Position numbers and translations under genes: made by a program. Positions 9,901-16,100 of a stretch of DNA of 44,033 nucleotides are shown here, piece after piece (position 1 is the first letter of the stretch; every line of letters starts with the position of its first letter). This stretch comes from a virus, in the IMG/VR virus record IMGVR_UViG_3300042544_000495, positions 1-44,033 of that record; one strand, 5' to 3'. The notes beneath the pieces were generated by a model, which saw only the letters and a program-made list of their open reading frames with translations, did not search any database and was not told where the DNA came from.

Positions 9901-11054
9901 CTGGATTAAATGGAACTTTCTTTGGAAGTAGTGGTACAAGTGGTACTTCAGGAGTAAGTGGAAGTAGTGGAACATCAGGAACTTCTGGAACATCAGGAAC
10001 ATCAGGAACTTCTGGATTAAATGGTACAATGTTTGGAAGTAGTGGTACTTCTGGAACATCGGGTACTTCCGGAGTAAGTGGTACATCGGGCACATCTGGT
10101 ATTTCTGGGACAGCAGGAACTTCTGGATTGAATGGTACTATGTTTGGTAGTAGTGGTACAAGCGGCACATCAGGAACTTCTGGAGTATCTGGTTCTGCTG
10201 GTACATCGGGAACTTCTGGTACATCAGGAACTTCTGGATTAAATGGTACAATGTTCGGTTCATCAGGAACTTCTGGAATAAGTGGTACGGCTGGAACATC
10301 GGGAACGTCTGGATTAGGAACTTCTGGAACTTCTGGTACATCAGGAACTTCTGGTGTTAATGGTACATTCTTTGGTAGCAGTGGTACGAGTGGTATTAAT
10401 GGTGAGACTGGCGCTTCCGGTTCTTCTGGTACATCAGGTACAAACGCTCCGGGATTTTCATCTGGTACTTCTGGTAGTGGTGGTGCAAATGGTACTTCTG
10501 GATTAAATGGTACATTCTTTGGTTCATCTGGGACTAGTGGTGCAAATGGTACATCGGGTACTAATTCACCGGCATTTTCATCTGGAACTTCTGGTACAAA
10601 TGGATTTTCTTTGGTTGGAACAACCAATGATGGATTATTAACTTACACAAATGCACCCGTTGGTGCAACTGTTGAAAGTAATATAACATTTGATGGTACG
10701 AATTTAGCAGTAGTAGGTAACGTAATATCAACAACATATAGAGAAACATTTAATGATTTAGGAACTGGTGGAAGTGCAACATTGGATTTATCAACAGCAA
10801 ACAACTTTAGAAGACAATTTAACGGAACTGCAACAATAACAATAACAAACGCACCTAATTCTCCAATTGGATTTGGATTTACATTAGTAACCGTAAATGC
10901 CGGAGCATATGCAATTACTTGGCCTGCTAGTGTTGATTGGGTTGGTGGAAGTGCGCCAATACTTACTTCTTCTGGAACTGATGTTTTAGTATTCTACACT
11001 TATAATGGTGGAACATCTTACTATGGATTTGTAACAGGTAAAAACTTAAGTTAA
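945..11054 (+). CDS. Giant repeat-built tail fibre/adhesin with cupredoxin domains and Thr-Ser-Gly array
   Basis: This 3369-residue protein is probably a trimeric, fibre-like adhesin at the baseplate or tail tip. Residues 1 to about 2050 are built from roughly 60-70-residue modules of the type SGSVTASVSPDxGF, SGSxFTGSLxVSG, SGSGxGLFDIPxSAL, the GDGSGL-N-IP kind of shaft repeat known from marine T4-like fibres. Two cupredoxin-like domains interrupt this (about 500-605 and 1110-1220). Residues about 2182-3220 are almost pure Thr-Ser-Gly triplets. The last 150 residues form a non-repetitive head with ITWPASVDW and DVLVFYTYNGG, as in phage fibre C-termini. The ATG at 945 lies 20 bases after ATATTTATA; there is no strong Shine-Dalgarno. 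The SYISSSVIYSSGSNKFGD segment near residue 130 is repeated in the fibre at 13105, so the two are paralogous at their N-termini. Fibre identity is well supported; the receptor is unknown. Confidence 0.85.
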   Translation: MAISNLLTGRVRVVSPKNVTSDRYQFLDLSQAEPNLGVPSFSASLLTNPAIVVSDSEGNRGFARTISLDQISGSFSGSFQGDGSNLTNLPAAIRIASGSATASFIGGNLVVNTNTTVQGNLIVRDSIFAEQLVVSYISSSVIYSSGSNKFGDDILDIQQITGSLNISGSVTITGSLKAQQITGSVSGAFTGDGAGLFNIPRSAFSGDSFRIASGSVTASVDPTYGFKVESALSGSEFTGSVDISGSISASLFIGDGRGLFNLPALTATLIASGSATASIAPNTGLVVNTFSTFQFPVSASMFSGSGKGLFDIPQSALAEDATLIASGSVTASVSPNFGFRVESATVGSQITGSMFVTGNIQLGVGGVYSGSGARLFDIPRSALTPDALVATLIASGSVTASTSPDFGFKVISAQSGSSFTGSLFVSGGIEINSGSSYSGSGARLFDIPVRALRDLDLSKISSGSATASISPDKGLVVNTFSTFSGSMLISASKQYFPSESIQTVFNVTNNDNLNYNFTGAAIGSNPTLTLVRGITYIFNLNVSGHPFQIKTINTTGTNDLYNTGVTNNGGQVGTLIFAVPSNAPDRLYYICQFHASMAGTINIVDGLLQKGDGVTITGSLDVSDIIRAREFTGSFSGSFFQGDGGGLFNIPRAAFTGDSPRIASGSVTASVSPDDGFLVKSVESGSTFSGSVDISGSLIIFGNLIGQEISGSSFSGSFQGDGSRLTNINVPPQVATKIVSGSVTASVSPDSGFVVVSSDKGSQFTGSIFLSGSIFGNSSIEISSGSFSGSGARLFDIPRAALTPDALLSTEIKSGSVTASVSPEFGFKVLSAESGSQFTGSLFVSGNISLASGSSYSGSGKNLFDIPLSALANLDLSKIFSGSATASISPDRGFEVFASVSNFSGSVSASVFSGSGKGLTDIPFSALSEELKRIASGSVTASVSPDDGFRVISAESGSQFTGSLFVTGGYIRVETGSFFSGSGAGLKDIPRNALTEDALISTEIKSGSVTASVSPDFGFRVISAESGSQFTGSLFVTGGYIRVETGSFFSGSGAGLSDIPESALSFKINRIASGSVTASISPDYGLRVNTFSTISGSFIVSSSARELAYSDIDTVFNVTNAGSSAYNISNRLVSGSNPTLTLVRNVNYTFNVNASGHPFWIKDTNSTGTANSYDTWVTNNGDDVGVITFLVSGSAPDTLYYNCQLHGSMAGTINVVDALYVPAEIKLIGDTKVIGVVTASVFSGSGKGLFDIPFSNITGDAVRIATGSITASVSPQKGFFVESVESGSSFSGSILIDSSSFIYSEGTYLRNIPRSALTEDALASSEIKSGSVTASVSPVFGFIVKTPFTSSVSESFFVTQIASQFTGSISVSGSLFVNDTSGGLFIDSSSFIFADGTYLRNIPRSALTEDALLSSFIVSGSVTASVSPDFGFKVIATNIFSGSEFGSQFTGSVDVSGSVRAFRFIGDGSQITNVQAAASPLIASGSATASVASGDTFVVTTGATGSGLNYQIGTRITGSVDVSGSLKAQFILGDGRFITNVQAAAAPFIGSGSATASVQSGDSFVVTTGATGSAIGSRFTGSIDVSGSVRAFSFIGDGSQLTNVQASAAPLIASGSATASVQSGIQFVVTTNGVFSSVGSNSGSYYGSIFTGSVSISGSISSSRFEGDGGGLFNIPASALEDLQLSIIQSGSGRAIVDPEKLDVNVPITAALFIGDGGGLFNIPANALQDLKLDRVISGSVEGVISPNKGFEVNTSVRIFSGSLTVSGSVFVSGGNVIAASGSSFIGDGSGLRNINIANLAFETSLLQSGSVTAQISPNLGLVVNTSASIQGDLNVLNKILVNNITASNVIKSQLFTGSFLGTYNFQGVGATASAEYDILRFNPTQGYFIPQPETSLTETVAFNNVSNLTIVHNLGIKYPMVQVYATGSEDQILPGTIKSIDDDTIQIVFSGLTSGHVVIGSGGSLINGTINGDRVFGEVYSASYARRAALADAVTGFDSASLVALSASLSNANAYVRNDQTASMAVLNSKFAETASYVADLSNLNLTDYVRNSRTSSMTVGTASLAITASYALFAQNASNVDTANFIQNFQTASMRVGTASLAIFAFTASYALNAAGSDTSSFLQINTDQTFRASLVVSASLGVSGSVFFGNLPSASYEQVVIWDTVTKKLGYRNIAAAVGSSGTSGTSGISGTDGTSGTSGTSGTSGTSGTSGTSGVDGTSGTSGTSGTSGTSGTSGTSGLDGTSGTSGTSGTSGTSGTSGTSGTSGTSGTSGTSGTSGTSGTSGTSGTSGTSGTSGTSGTSGTSGTSGTSGTSGTSGTSGTSGTSGTSGTNGTAGSGGSSGTSGTSGTSGTSGTSGTSGTSGTNGSAGTAGTSGTSGTSGTSGSNGSSGTSGTSGTSGTSGTSGTSGSGGDSGSSGTSGSGGSSGTSGTSGTSGSTGSDGTSGTSGTSGSAGQDGTSGTSGSSGTSGSTGSAGTSGTSGTSGTSGTSGTSGSDGTSGSSGTSGTSGTSGTSGTSGTSGSDGSSGTSGTSGSSGTSGTSGTSGTSGTSGTSGSDGSSGTSGTSGTSGTSGVGTDGTSGTSGTSGESGSSGTSGTSGTSGTNGSAGSSGTSGVGTDGTSGTSGTSGESGSSGTSGASGTSGTSGTNGSAGTSGTNGSDGTSGTSGTSGSDGTSGTSGTSGSDGTSGTSGSGGTSGTSGTSGLDGTFFGSSGTSGTSGTSGTSGTSGTSGENGSSGTSGLNGTFFGSSGTSGVSGSDGTSGTSGTSGENGSSGTSGENGSSGTSGLNGTFFGSSGTSGTSGESGSSGTSGINGTDGTSGTSGTSGLNGTFFGSSGTSGINGTDGTSGTSGTSGTSGINGTDGTSGTSGLNGTMFGSSGTSGISGTSGTSGESGSSGTSGTSGTSGLNGTMFGSSGTSGFDGTSGTSGAGTSGTSGESGSSGTSGLNGTMFGSSGTSGESGSSGTSGLNGTDGSSGTSGTSGTSGTSGLNGTFFGSSGTSGTSGVSGSSGTSGTSGTSGTSGTSGLNGTMFGSSGTSGTSGTSGVSGTSGTSGISGTAGTSGLNGTMFGSSGTSGTSGTSGVSGSAGTSGTSGTSGTSGLNGTMFGSSGTSGISGTAGTSGTSGLGTSGTSGTSGTSGVNGTFFGSSGTSGINGETGASGSSGTSGTNAPGFSSGTSGSGGANGTSGLNGTFFGSSGTSGANGTSGTNSPAFSSGTSGTNGFSLVGTTNDGLLTYTNAPVGATVESNITFDGTNLAVVGNVISTTYRETFNDLGTGGSATLDLSTANNFRRQFNGTATITITNAPNSPIGFGFTLVTVNAGAYAITWPASVDWVGGSAPILTSSGTDVLVFYTYNGGTSYYGFVTGKNLS
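2443..2763 (+). other. Cupredoxin-like domain 1 within the giant fibre
   Basis: Residues about 500-605 read as a plastocyanin-like beta-sandwich: TVFNVTNN, TLVRGITYIFNLNVSGHPF, then LYYICQFHASMAGTINIV. The four usual type 1 copper ligands are present: His545 in SGHPF, Cys591, His594 and Met597 (C-x2-H-x2-M). The His-to-Cys distance of 46 is close to that of plastocyanin. Copper binding is inferred from this pattern. Confidence 0.7.
3745..4135 (+). repeat. Near-identical 210-base tandem module duplication in the giant fibre
   Basis: Two consecutive copies of a 70-residue shaft module (GFRVISAESGSQFTGS, then VTGGYIRVETGSFFSGSGAGL) are almost identical in DNA as well as protein. The GGATTTAGAGTAATATCAGC string begins at 3786 and again at 3996, exactly 210 bases apart. 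Most other modules in this gene have diverged much further, so this looks like a recent tandem duplication. Confidence 0.75.
4253..4602 (+). other. Cupredoxin-like domain 2 within the giant fibre
   Basis: A second, diverged copy of the cupredoxin domain, residues about 1110-1220 (TVFNVTNAGS, NASGHPFWIKD, LYYNCQLHGSMAGTINVV). The copper-ligand pattern is again complete: His1157, Cys1203, His1206, Met1209, with the same spacings as the first copy. Conservation of exactly these residues between the copies suggests selection for metal binding or for the fold around it. Confidence 0.7.
7489..10607 (+). repeat. Thr-Ser-Gly coding repeat array, long copy
   Basis: About 3.1 kb of degenerate 9-base units (GGNACNTCN and AGT/AGC variants) encode about 1,040 residues of Gly-Thr-Ser and Gly-Ser-Ser triplets, with Ala, Asp, Asn, Glu, Ile, Val or Leu at some positions. 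From about 9050 the array gains a second-order repeat: 13 copies of G-L-N-G-T-[FM]-F-G-S-S-G-T-S-G or close variants. Proline is almost absent, so a standard collagen helix is unlikely. The DNA also reads open on the opposite strand because the triplets have no antisense stops. Confidence 0.95.
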
Positions 11055-11065
11055 TAATTATAGTT

Positions 11066-11968
11066 ATGGGAATATTTAGAAGACTAGTAGAATCAGAATC
11101 ATCGGCAGTTTTTCCGTTTGTATTTAGAATAACAACGACTACGGCTAATACTGTATTTACAACTCCTTTAGTAGATTATGGTGGTTTAACTCCTAATTTA
11201 ACGATTAGCTGGGGAGATTCTACATCATCACCACTAATAACATCATCAAATTCAGTAGATAGAATACATACCTTTGTAACAGCCGGAACTTATACAATTA
11301 CTATAAATGGATTTATGCCAGGTTTTCGTGTCGATAATAATGCTGGTATTAGAACTCTTGTTACGGAATTAGTACAATGGGGAATTGTTGGATTAAGAAC
11401 TATAAATTTTTATGGATGTACTAATTTGACAGCAATACCTGGAAGTGCTTCATTGAGTGGTGTGGGTGGGTATACTGGTTTAGCAGAGGTAGTTTCTTTT
11501 GCCTCTTTTATGAGAGGTACTAGAATAACAGCAATTCCTGAGGATGTATTTGATTATTCACCAAACGCAACAACATTTACGGATAGTTTTTCTGGTATAA
11601 CAACTATAACAACCGTACCAACTGGATTATTTGATAATGTAACTTTAGCAACAACATTTGCATCTTGCTTTTTTGCTTGTACTGGATTAACATCAGTACC
11701 TTCTACATTATTTGATACTAATACTTTAGTAGTAAACTTTTCATCAACTTTTAGAAATTGTAGAGCATTAACAAATGTATTACAATTTACATTTAATACA
11801 AACGTAACTATTTTTAATAATATTTATAATATGAGTTCAACTGTAAATTCATTAACGGGAACTGCACCTGAATTGTGGTTAAGAACTCCAACTCCATCTG
11901 GAACTGATGCATTCAACAATTGTACTGGTTTATCAAATTTTGCATCAATACCTGTAAACTTTAAATAA
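11066..11968 (+). CDS. PKD-like plus BspA/DUF285-type leucine-rich-repeat protein
   Basis: A 300-residue protein starting 11 bases after the fibre stop. Residues about 15-95 look like a PKD/Ig-type domain (LTISWGDSTSS, then HTFVTAGTYTITINGF). Residues about 110-290 carry the surface-type leucine-rich repeat of the BspA/DUF285 kind, seen as recurring L-x-x-I/V-P-x-x-L/V-F-D and F-x-x-x-F-x-x-C-x-x-L-T-x-V-P blocks. No signal peptide is seen, so it is more likely a virion part than a secreted protein. Its place between a giant fibre and a fibre-type chaperone suggests a receptor-binding tip or a fibre accessory protein. The fold assignment is moderately sure; the role is inferred from position. 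Confidence 0.7.
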   Translation: MGIFRRLVESESSAVFPFVFRITTTTANTVFTTPLVDYGGLTPNLTISWGDSTSSPLITSSNSVDRIHTFVTAGTYTITINGFMPGFRVDNNAGIRTLVTELVQWGIVGLRTINFYGCTNLTAIPGSASLSGVGGYTGLAEVVSFASFMRGTRITAIPEDVFDYSPNATTFTDSFSGITTITTVPTGLFDNVTLATTFASCFFACTGLTSVPSTLFDTNTLVVNFSSTFRNCRALTNVLQFTFNTNVTIFNNIYNMSSTVNSLTGTAPELWLRTPTPSGTDAFNNCTGLSNFASIPVNFK

Positions 11969-11969
11969 T

Positions 11970-12413
11970 ATGTATTTACGAATTATAGATGAAACAATAA
12001 ACTATCCTTATAGTATTCCTCAATTAAGAGCAGCATTTCCAAATGTAAGCTTACCTAGCGAATTAACTGATACATCATTGATAGAGTGGGATATGTATGT
12101 AGTTACTCCAACTCCAATGCCAACCGATTACACAAAAAATATCACCGAAGGAACGCCTGTTTTAACTGATGGTGTATATTATCAAAATTGGATTCAAACC
12201 AATGCATCTCAAACTGAAATAGATTATAGATTAGAAAATCAATGGTTTATTGTTAGAGAAACTCGAAATGAATTATTGGTAGAGTGTGATTGGACACAAT
12301 TAGCAGATGTATCAGCTGAAACAAAAGCAATTTGGTCTGAATACAGACAATCTTTAAGAGATATTACATCTCAACCCAATCCATTTAGTATAACTTGGCC
12401 TGTGAAACCTTAA
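11970..12413 (+). CDS. Tail-fibre-type assembly chaperone
   Basis: A 147-residue protein whose ATG follows the preceding stop by one base, so the two are likely translated together. The C-terminal third contains the signature of phage tail assembly chaperones of the Caudo_TAP / Phage_tail_APC kind: RNELLVECDWTQLADVS, W-x-x-YRQSLRDIT, and a final ITWPVKP. The N-terminal half (about 1-90) is variable in such families and usually recognises the partner fibre. Known members help fold or trimerise tail fibres and are not always in the finished particle. It sits directly after the PKD/LRR protein and two genes after the giant fibre, either of which could be its client. Confidence 0.8.
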   Translation: MYLRIIDETINYPYSIPQLRAAFPNVSLPSELTDTSLIEWDMYVVTPTPMPTDYTKNITEGTPVLTDGVYYQNWIQTNASQTEIDYRLENQWFIVRETRNELLVECDWTQLADVSAETKAIWSEYRQSLRDITSQPNPFSITWPVKP

Positions 12414-12427
12414 AAGGAAAATTATTT

Positions 12428-12436
12428 ATATTTATA
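12428..12436 (+). promoter_or_regulatory. Putative late promoter ATATTTATA
   Basis: An exact ATATTTATA lies 28 bases before the ATG at 12465, in the short gap after the chaperone gene. No TTTG element sits at the -33 position. Same class as the other late motifs in the window. Confidence 0.5.
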
Positions 12437-12464
12437 CACATAACACAAAAGTATATAGATATAG

Positions 12465-12743
12465 ATGGTAATACATAGTCCAATATTTTCAGGTTCAATT
12501 ATTCAAGCTTCAAATGCATACGCAAATTTAAGCGGTTCATTTACTGGTTCATTTACTGGTTCATTTAAAGGAACTATTGATGTATCTCAAGCATCTTTTG
12601 ATTTTCTTAATATAAATCAAAGATTATCTGTTACTGGTTCTCAAATAATTACTGGTTCTATTAGATTAACACAAGGTGGTTATTTAGTAGATGGTGTGGA
12701 CGTATTAGATTCGGCAATAGCCTTTGCAATAGCATTAGGATAA
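12465..12743 (+). CDS. Small fibre-like virion protein
   Basis: A 92-residue protein made largely of the same SGSFTGSFTGSF and TGSQIITGSI strings that form the shafts of the two giant fibres, followed by a short alternating-hydrophobic tail (VDVLDSAIAFAIALG). It carries no other recognisable domain. It has its own ATATTTATA motif upstream and sits 12 bases before the next small virion gene. It could be a short fibre, a fibre-attachment piece, or a remnant of a larger fibre gene that lost its distal part. It is shorter than normal fibre proteins. Confidence 0.65.
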   Translation: MVIHSPIFSGSIIQASNAYANLSGSFTGSFTGSFKGTIDVSQASFDFLNINQRLSVTGSQIITGSIRLTQGGYLVDGVDVLDSAIAFAIALG

Positions 12744-12755
12744 AAATAAAACAAA

Positions 12756-13088
12756 ATGGCAAATACATTTAAAAATAGTATAACAAGTTCAATCGGAATA
12801 ACAGGCGTAAAAGTATATGAAGCTCCGGCAGGAACAGCAGCAACTGTAATTGGTGTCAATGTAGCAAATACATCAACTCAAAATATTTCTGTAAGTGTAA
12901 TGCTTAGAGACAATGGTGGAAACAAATGCGTATTTTTGGTAAAGAATGCTTTAATTGTACAAGGTAGTTCAAATGTTATGGTAGGTGGAGACCAAAAAGT
13001 TGTATTAGAAGCAACAGACTTTATTTCAGTTACATCATCGTTAGCAGCTTCGGCAGATGTAATTGTTTCAGTATTAGAATTGACATAA
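12756..13088 (+). CDS. Small virion structural protein, paralogue of the left-edge gene
   Basis: A 110-residue protein with alternating hydrophobic residues typical of a compact beta-sandwich (VIGVNVANTSTQNISVSVML, VIVSVLEL), no signal peptide and no membrane span. Its first 55 residues resemble the start of the truncated protein at the left edge (PAG, then V, I-N/A-N-x-S, V-x-V), and its last 40 resemble that protein's end, so the two appear to be one fold with and without a large insertion. It lies between a small fibre-like gene and the second giant fibre. A decoration or fibre-junction role is plausible but not shown by the sequence. Confidence 0.7.
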   Translation: MANTFKNSITSSIGITGVKVYEAPAGTAATVIGVNVANTSTQNISVSVMLRDNGGNKCVFLVKNALIVQGSSNVMVGGDQKVVLEATDFISVTSSLAASADVIVSVLELT

Positions 13089-13104
13089 TAAAAAGATATA
13101 TTAA

Positions 13105-16100
13105 ATGGCGTTTAACGGTAATAATCCAAATGGTTTAAATCAGACTAGTGTAAATAGTGTATCACTTTTTGTAAGTGGTTCTCCTATTTTAAATGCCTCA
13201 TCTGAATCTGTTAATATTGTAGGAAATTTTAGTTCTTCTGCAGTACAAACAAATGTAATTGGAGTAATTGGTACATCACCACTTCAAATAAAAGCAAATA
13301 CCCAAATTAGTGGCTCTTTTAATATTTCATCATCAATATCAGCATCTTTGTTTAGAGGAGATGGTAGTGGATTGTTTAATATATCAGCTACATCAATTGG
13401 TGATTTGGATAGATTAAAATCAGGTTCAGCAACGGCAATAATTTCTCCAAATAAAGGTTTAGTAGTTAATACTGATTTAACAGTAGCTGGTACAATAAAT
13501 GCAACTGAATTAAAAGTAACTTATATATCATCATCAATAATCTACGCAAGTGGTTCATCAAAATTTGGTGATGCTCAAACTGATAAGCAGGAATTTACTG
13601 GAAGTGTTGGGATTACTGGTTCATTAACATTTGGTGTTGGTTCTTTACCGCAAGATGGTAGTACAAATGAAGTTTTAGTTTATAATACAACAACTGGTAG
13701 AGTTGGTGTAAAAACAGCAGCAGCAACATCAGGAACATCTGGTACTTCTGGAACATCGGGAACATCAGGAACATCTGGTTCATCTGGTACATCGGGTTCA
13801 TCAGGAACTTCTGGTTCTCAGGGTTCGTCTGGAACTTCTGGAACATCAGGAACTTCTGGAACATCAGGAACTTCTGGTTCAACTGGTTCGGCTGGCACAT
13901 CAGGAACTTCTGGAACATCAGGAACTTCTGGAACATCAGGAACTTCTGGTACAAGCGGTAGTAGTGGTACAAGTGGTACATCAGGAACTTCTGGAACATC
14001 GGGCTCAACCGGTAGTAGTGGTACAACGGGTTCGGCAGGAACTTCTGGAACATCAGGAACTTCTGGAACATCAGGAACTTCTGGTACAAGCGGTACATCT
14101 GGACTAAGTGGTAGTAGTGGAACAAGCGGTACGAGTGGTTCATCGGGAATAAGTGGTACAAATGGTACGGGTGGTACAACTGGTACAGCTGGTACATCGG
14201 GAACCTCTGGAAGAAGTGGTAGTAGTGGTACTTCGGGAACTTCTGGAACTGCAGGAAGTGGTGGTATAACTGGTGGTGGCGGTTCAAATGGAACATCAGG
14301 AACTTCTGGTAGTAGTGGGACAAGCGGTACAAGTGGAACGAATGGAACGGCTGGTAGTGGAGGTTCATCGGGAACTTCAGGTATAACTGGAGCCGGTGGA
14401 GGAAGTGGTTCATCGGGAACTTCGGGAACAAGTGGAAGTAGAGGTACATCAGGAACTTCTGGTTCATCAGGAACTTCTGGTTCATCTGGAACTTCTGGAA
14501 TAAGTGGTAGTGGGGGTTCATCGGGAACTTCAGGAACTTCGGGAACAAGTGGAAGTAGAGGTACATCAGGAACTTCTGGAGCACAAGGTTCATCGGGTTC
14601 AGCAGGAACATCTGGAACTTCTGGAGCACAAGGTTCTTCTGGTTCAGCAGGAACATCAGGAACTTCTGGTACATCTGGAATTTCAGGTTCGGCAGGTACA
14701 TCGGGAACATCTGGAACTTCTGGAGCACAAGGTTCTTCTGGTTCAGCAGGAACATCTGGAACTTCTGGAGCACAAGGTTCTTCTGGTTCAGCAGGAACTT
14801 CTGGTACAAGTGGTAGTAGAGGCACTTCAGGAACTTCTGGTATAAGTGGTAGTAGTGGGACTAGTGGTAGTAGTGGGGTGAGTGGTTCGGCTGGAACTTC
14901 AGGAACTTCTGGTACAAGTGGTTCGGCTGGAACTTCTGGTACAAGTGGTAGTAGAGGTACTTCAGGAACTTCTGGTACAAGTGGCTCATCGGGAACTTCT
15001 GGAGTAAGTGGTTCTGCTGGTACAAGCGGTAGTAGTGGTACTTCTGGAACTTCTGGAACTTCTGGAAGTAGTGGTACTTCTGGTTCTTCTGGAACTTCTG
15101 GAAGTAGTGGAACATCAGGTACGCGTGGTACATCTGGTACATCTGGATTATTAGCATTAACTGGTACAACTGATAATGGTGTAATCACACTAAATGGTTC
15201 AGCTCCTAACGGAACTGTTGAAGCAAATTTAAGATTCGATGGTACTACATTAGCAGTAACTGGTAACGCTACAATTAGTGGTGACCTTACTGTAAGTGGT
15301 ACAACAACATATATTAATACAACAACATTAAATGTAGGTGATAATATCATTACACTTAACGCAGATATTGGAGCATCAACTACACCAACTGAAAATGCTG
15401 GTATAGAAGTTAAGAGAGGCAATGCAGCAACAAAACAATTTTATTGGGATGAAGGTAGTGATAGATGGTATCACGACGATAACACATACATAGCTGGTAA
15501 TTTAGTTCTTAGTGGAACTGTTGATAGTGGACAAGGAGCAACTGAAGTTCATTTAATGAACCAAAATGTTCGTACAACTGATTCACCATCATTCAATAGA
15601 ATAACATCAACTGTAGCAACTGGTACATCACCATTAGCAGTATCATCTACAACTTTAGTTAGTAACTTAAACTCTGATTATTTAGGTGGACAACAAAATT
15701 CATTATTCTTTAGAAATTTAAGTGGAGGTACTGGTACTAGTATTGATACTTATGTTGATAATGGATTTAGAACCTTAAGTTATACAGGATATAGTTCTGG
15801 ATTGTGGTCTACTAATATGGGTGGTTCTACTGGAACAGTTCAAATGGAGTTTGAATATAATACTCCTGTTAGAGGATTCAAAATAAGAAATAGAACGGAT
15901 AATACATCTTGGTCATCGGTTGGATGGGTAACTATGACAACTGCAAATCAAGGACATATTGCTGGAACAATTTGGCATAGTGCAAATGATGGAACTGGTA
16001 CTGGATTGGATGCGGATTTATGGGACGGTTACCAATTCTCAGATTATTTAAACCAACCGGTTAGAACAACTGATAACGTAACACATAATAGACTAACATT

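Noticed and set aside
7489-10607. Collagen-like triple-helix domain
   Set aside because: Gly occurs every third residue, but proline is nearly absent and Thr/Ser fill the other positions; calling it collagen would overstate the evidence.
7091-10627. A 1178-codon open frame on the - strand reading Pro-Glu-Val-Pro-Asp-Val repeats
   Set aside because: It is the antisense shadow of the Thr-Ser-Gly array, whose 9-base units contain no stop codons in that frame; it ends where the array ends and has no start signals or promoter.
7489-15146. Short direct repeats that could suggest a CRISPR array or satellite DNA
   Set aside because: Units are 9 bases in phase with codons, with no constant repeat/spacer alternation; they are coding repeats of fibre proteins.
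13818-15422. A 534-codon - strand open frame rich in Pro, Val, Glu and Leu
   Set aside because: The same artefact over the shorter Thr-Ser-Gly array; no independent support.
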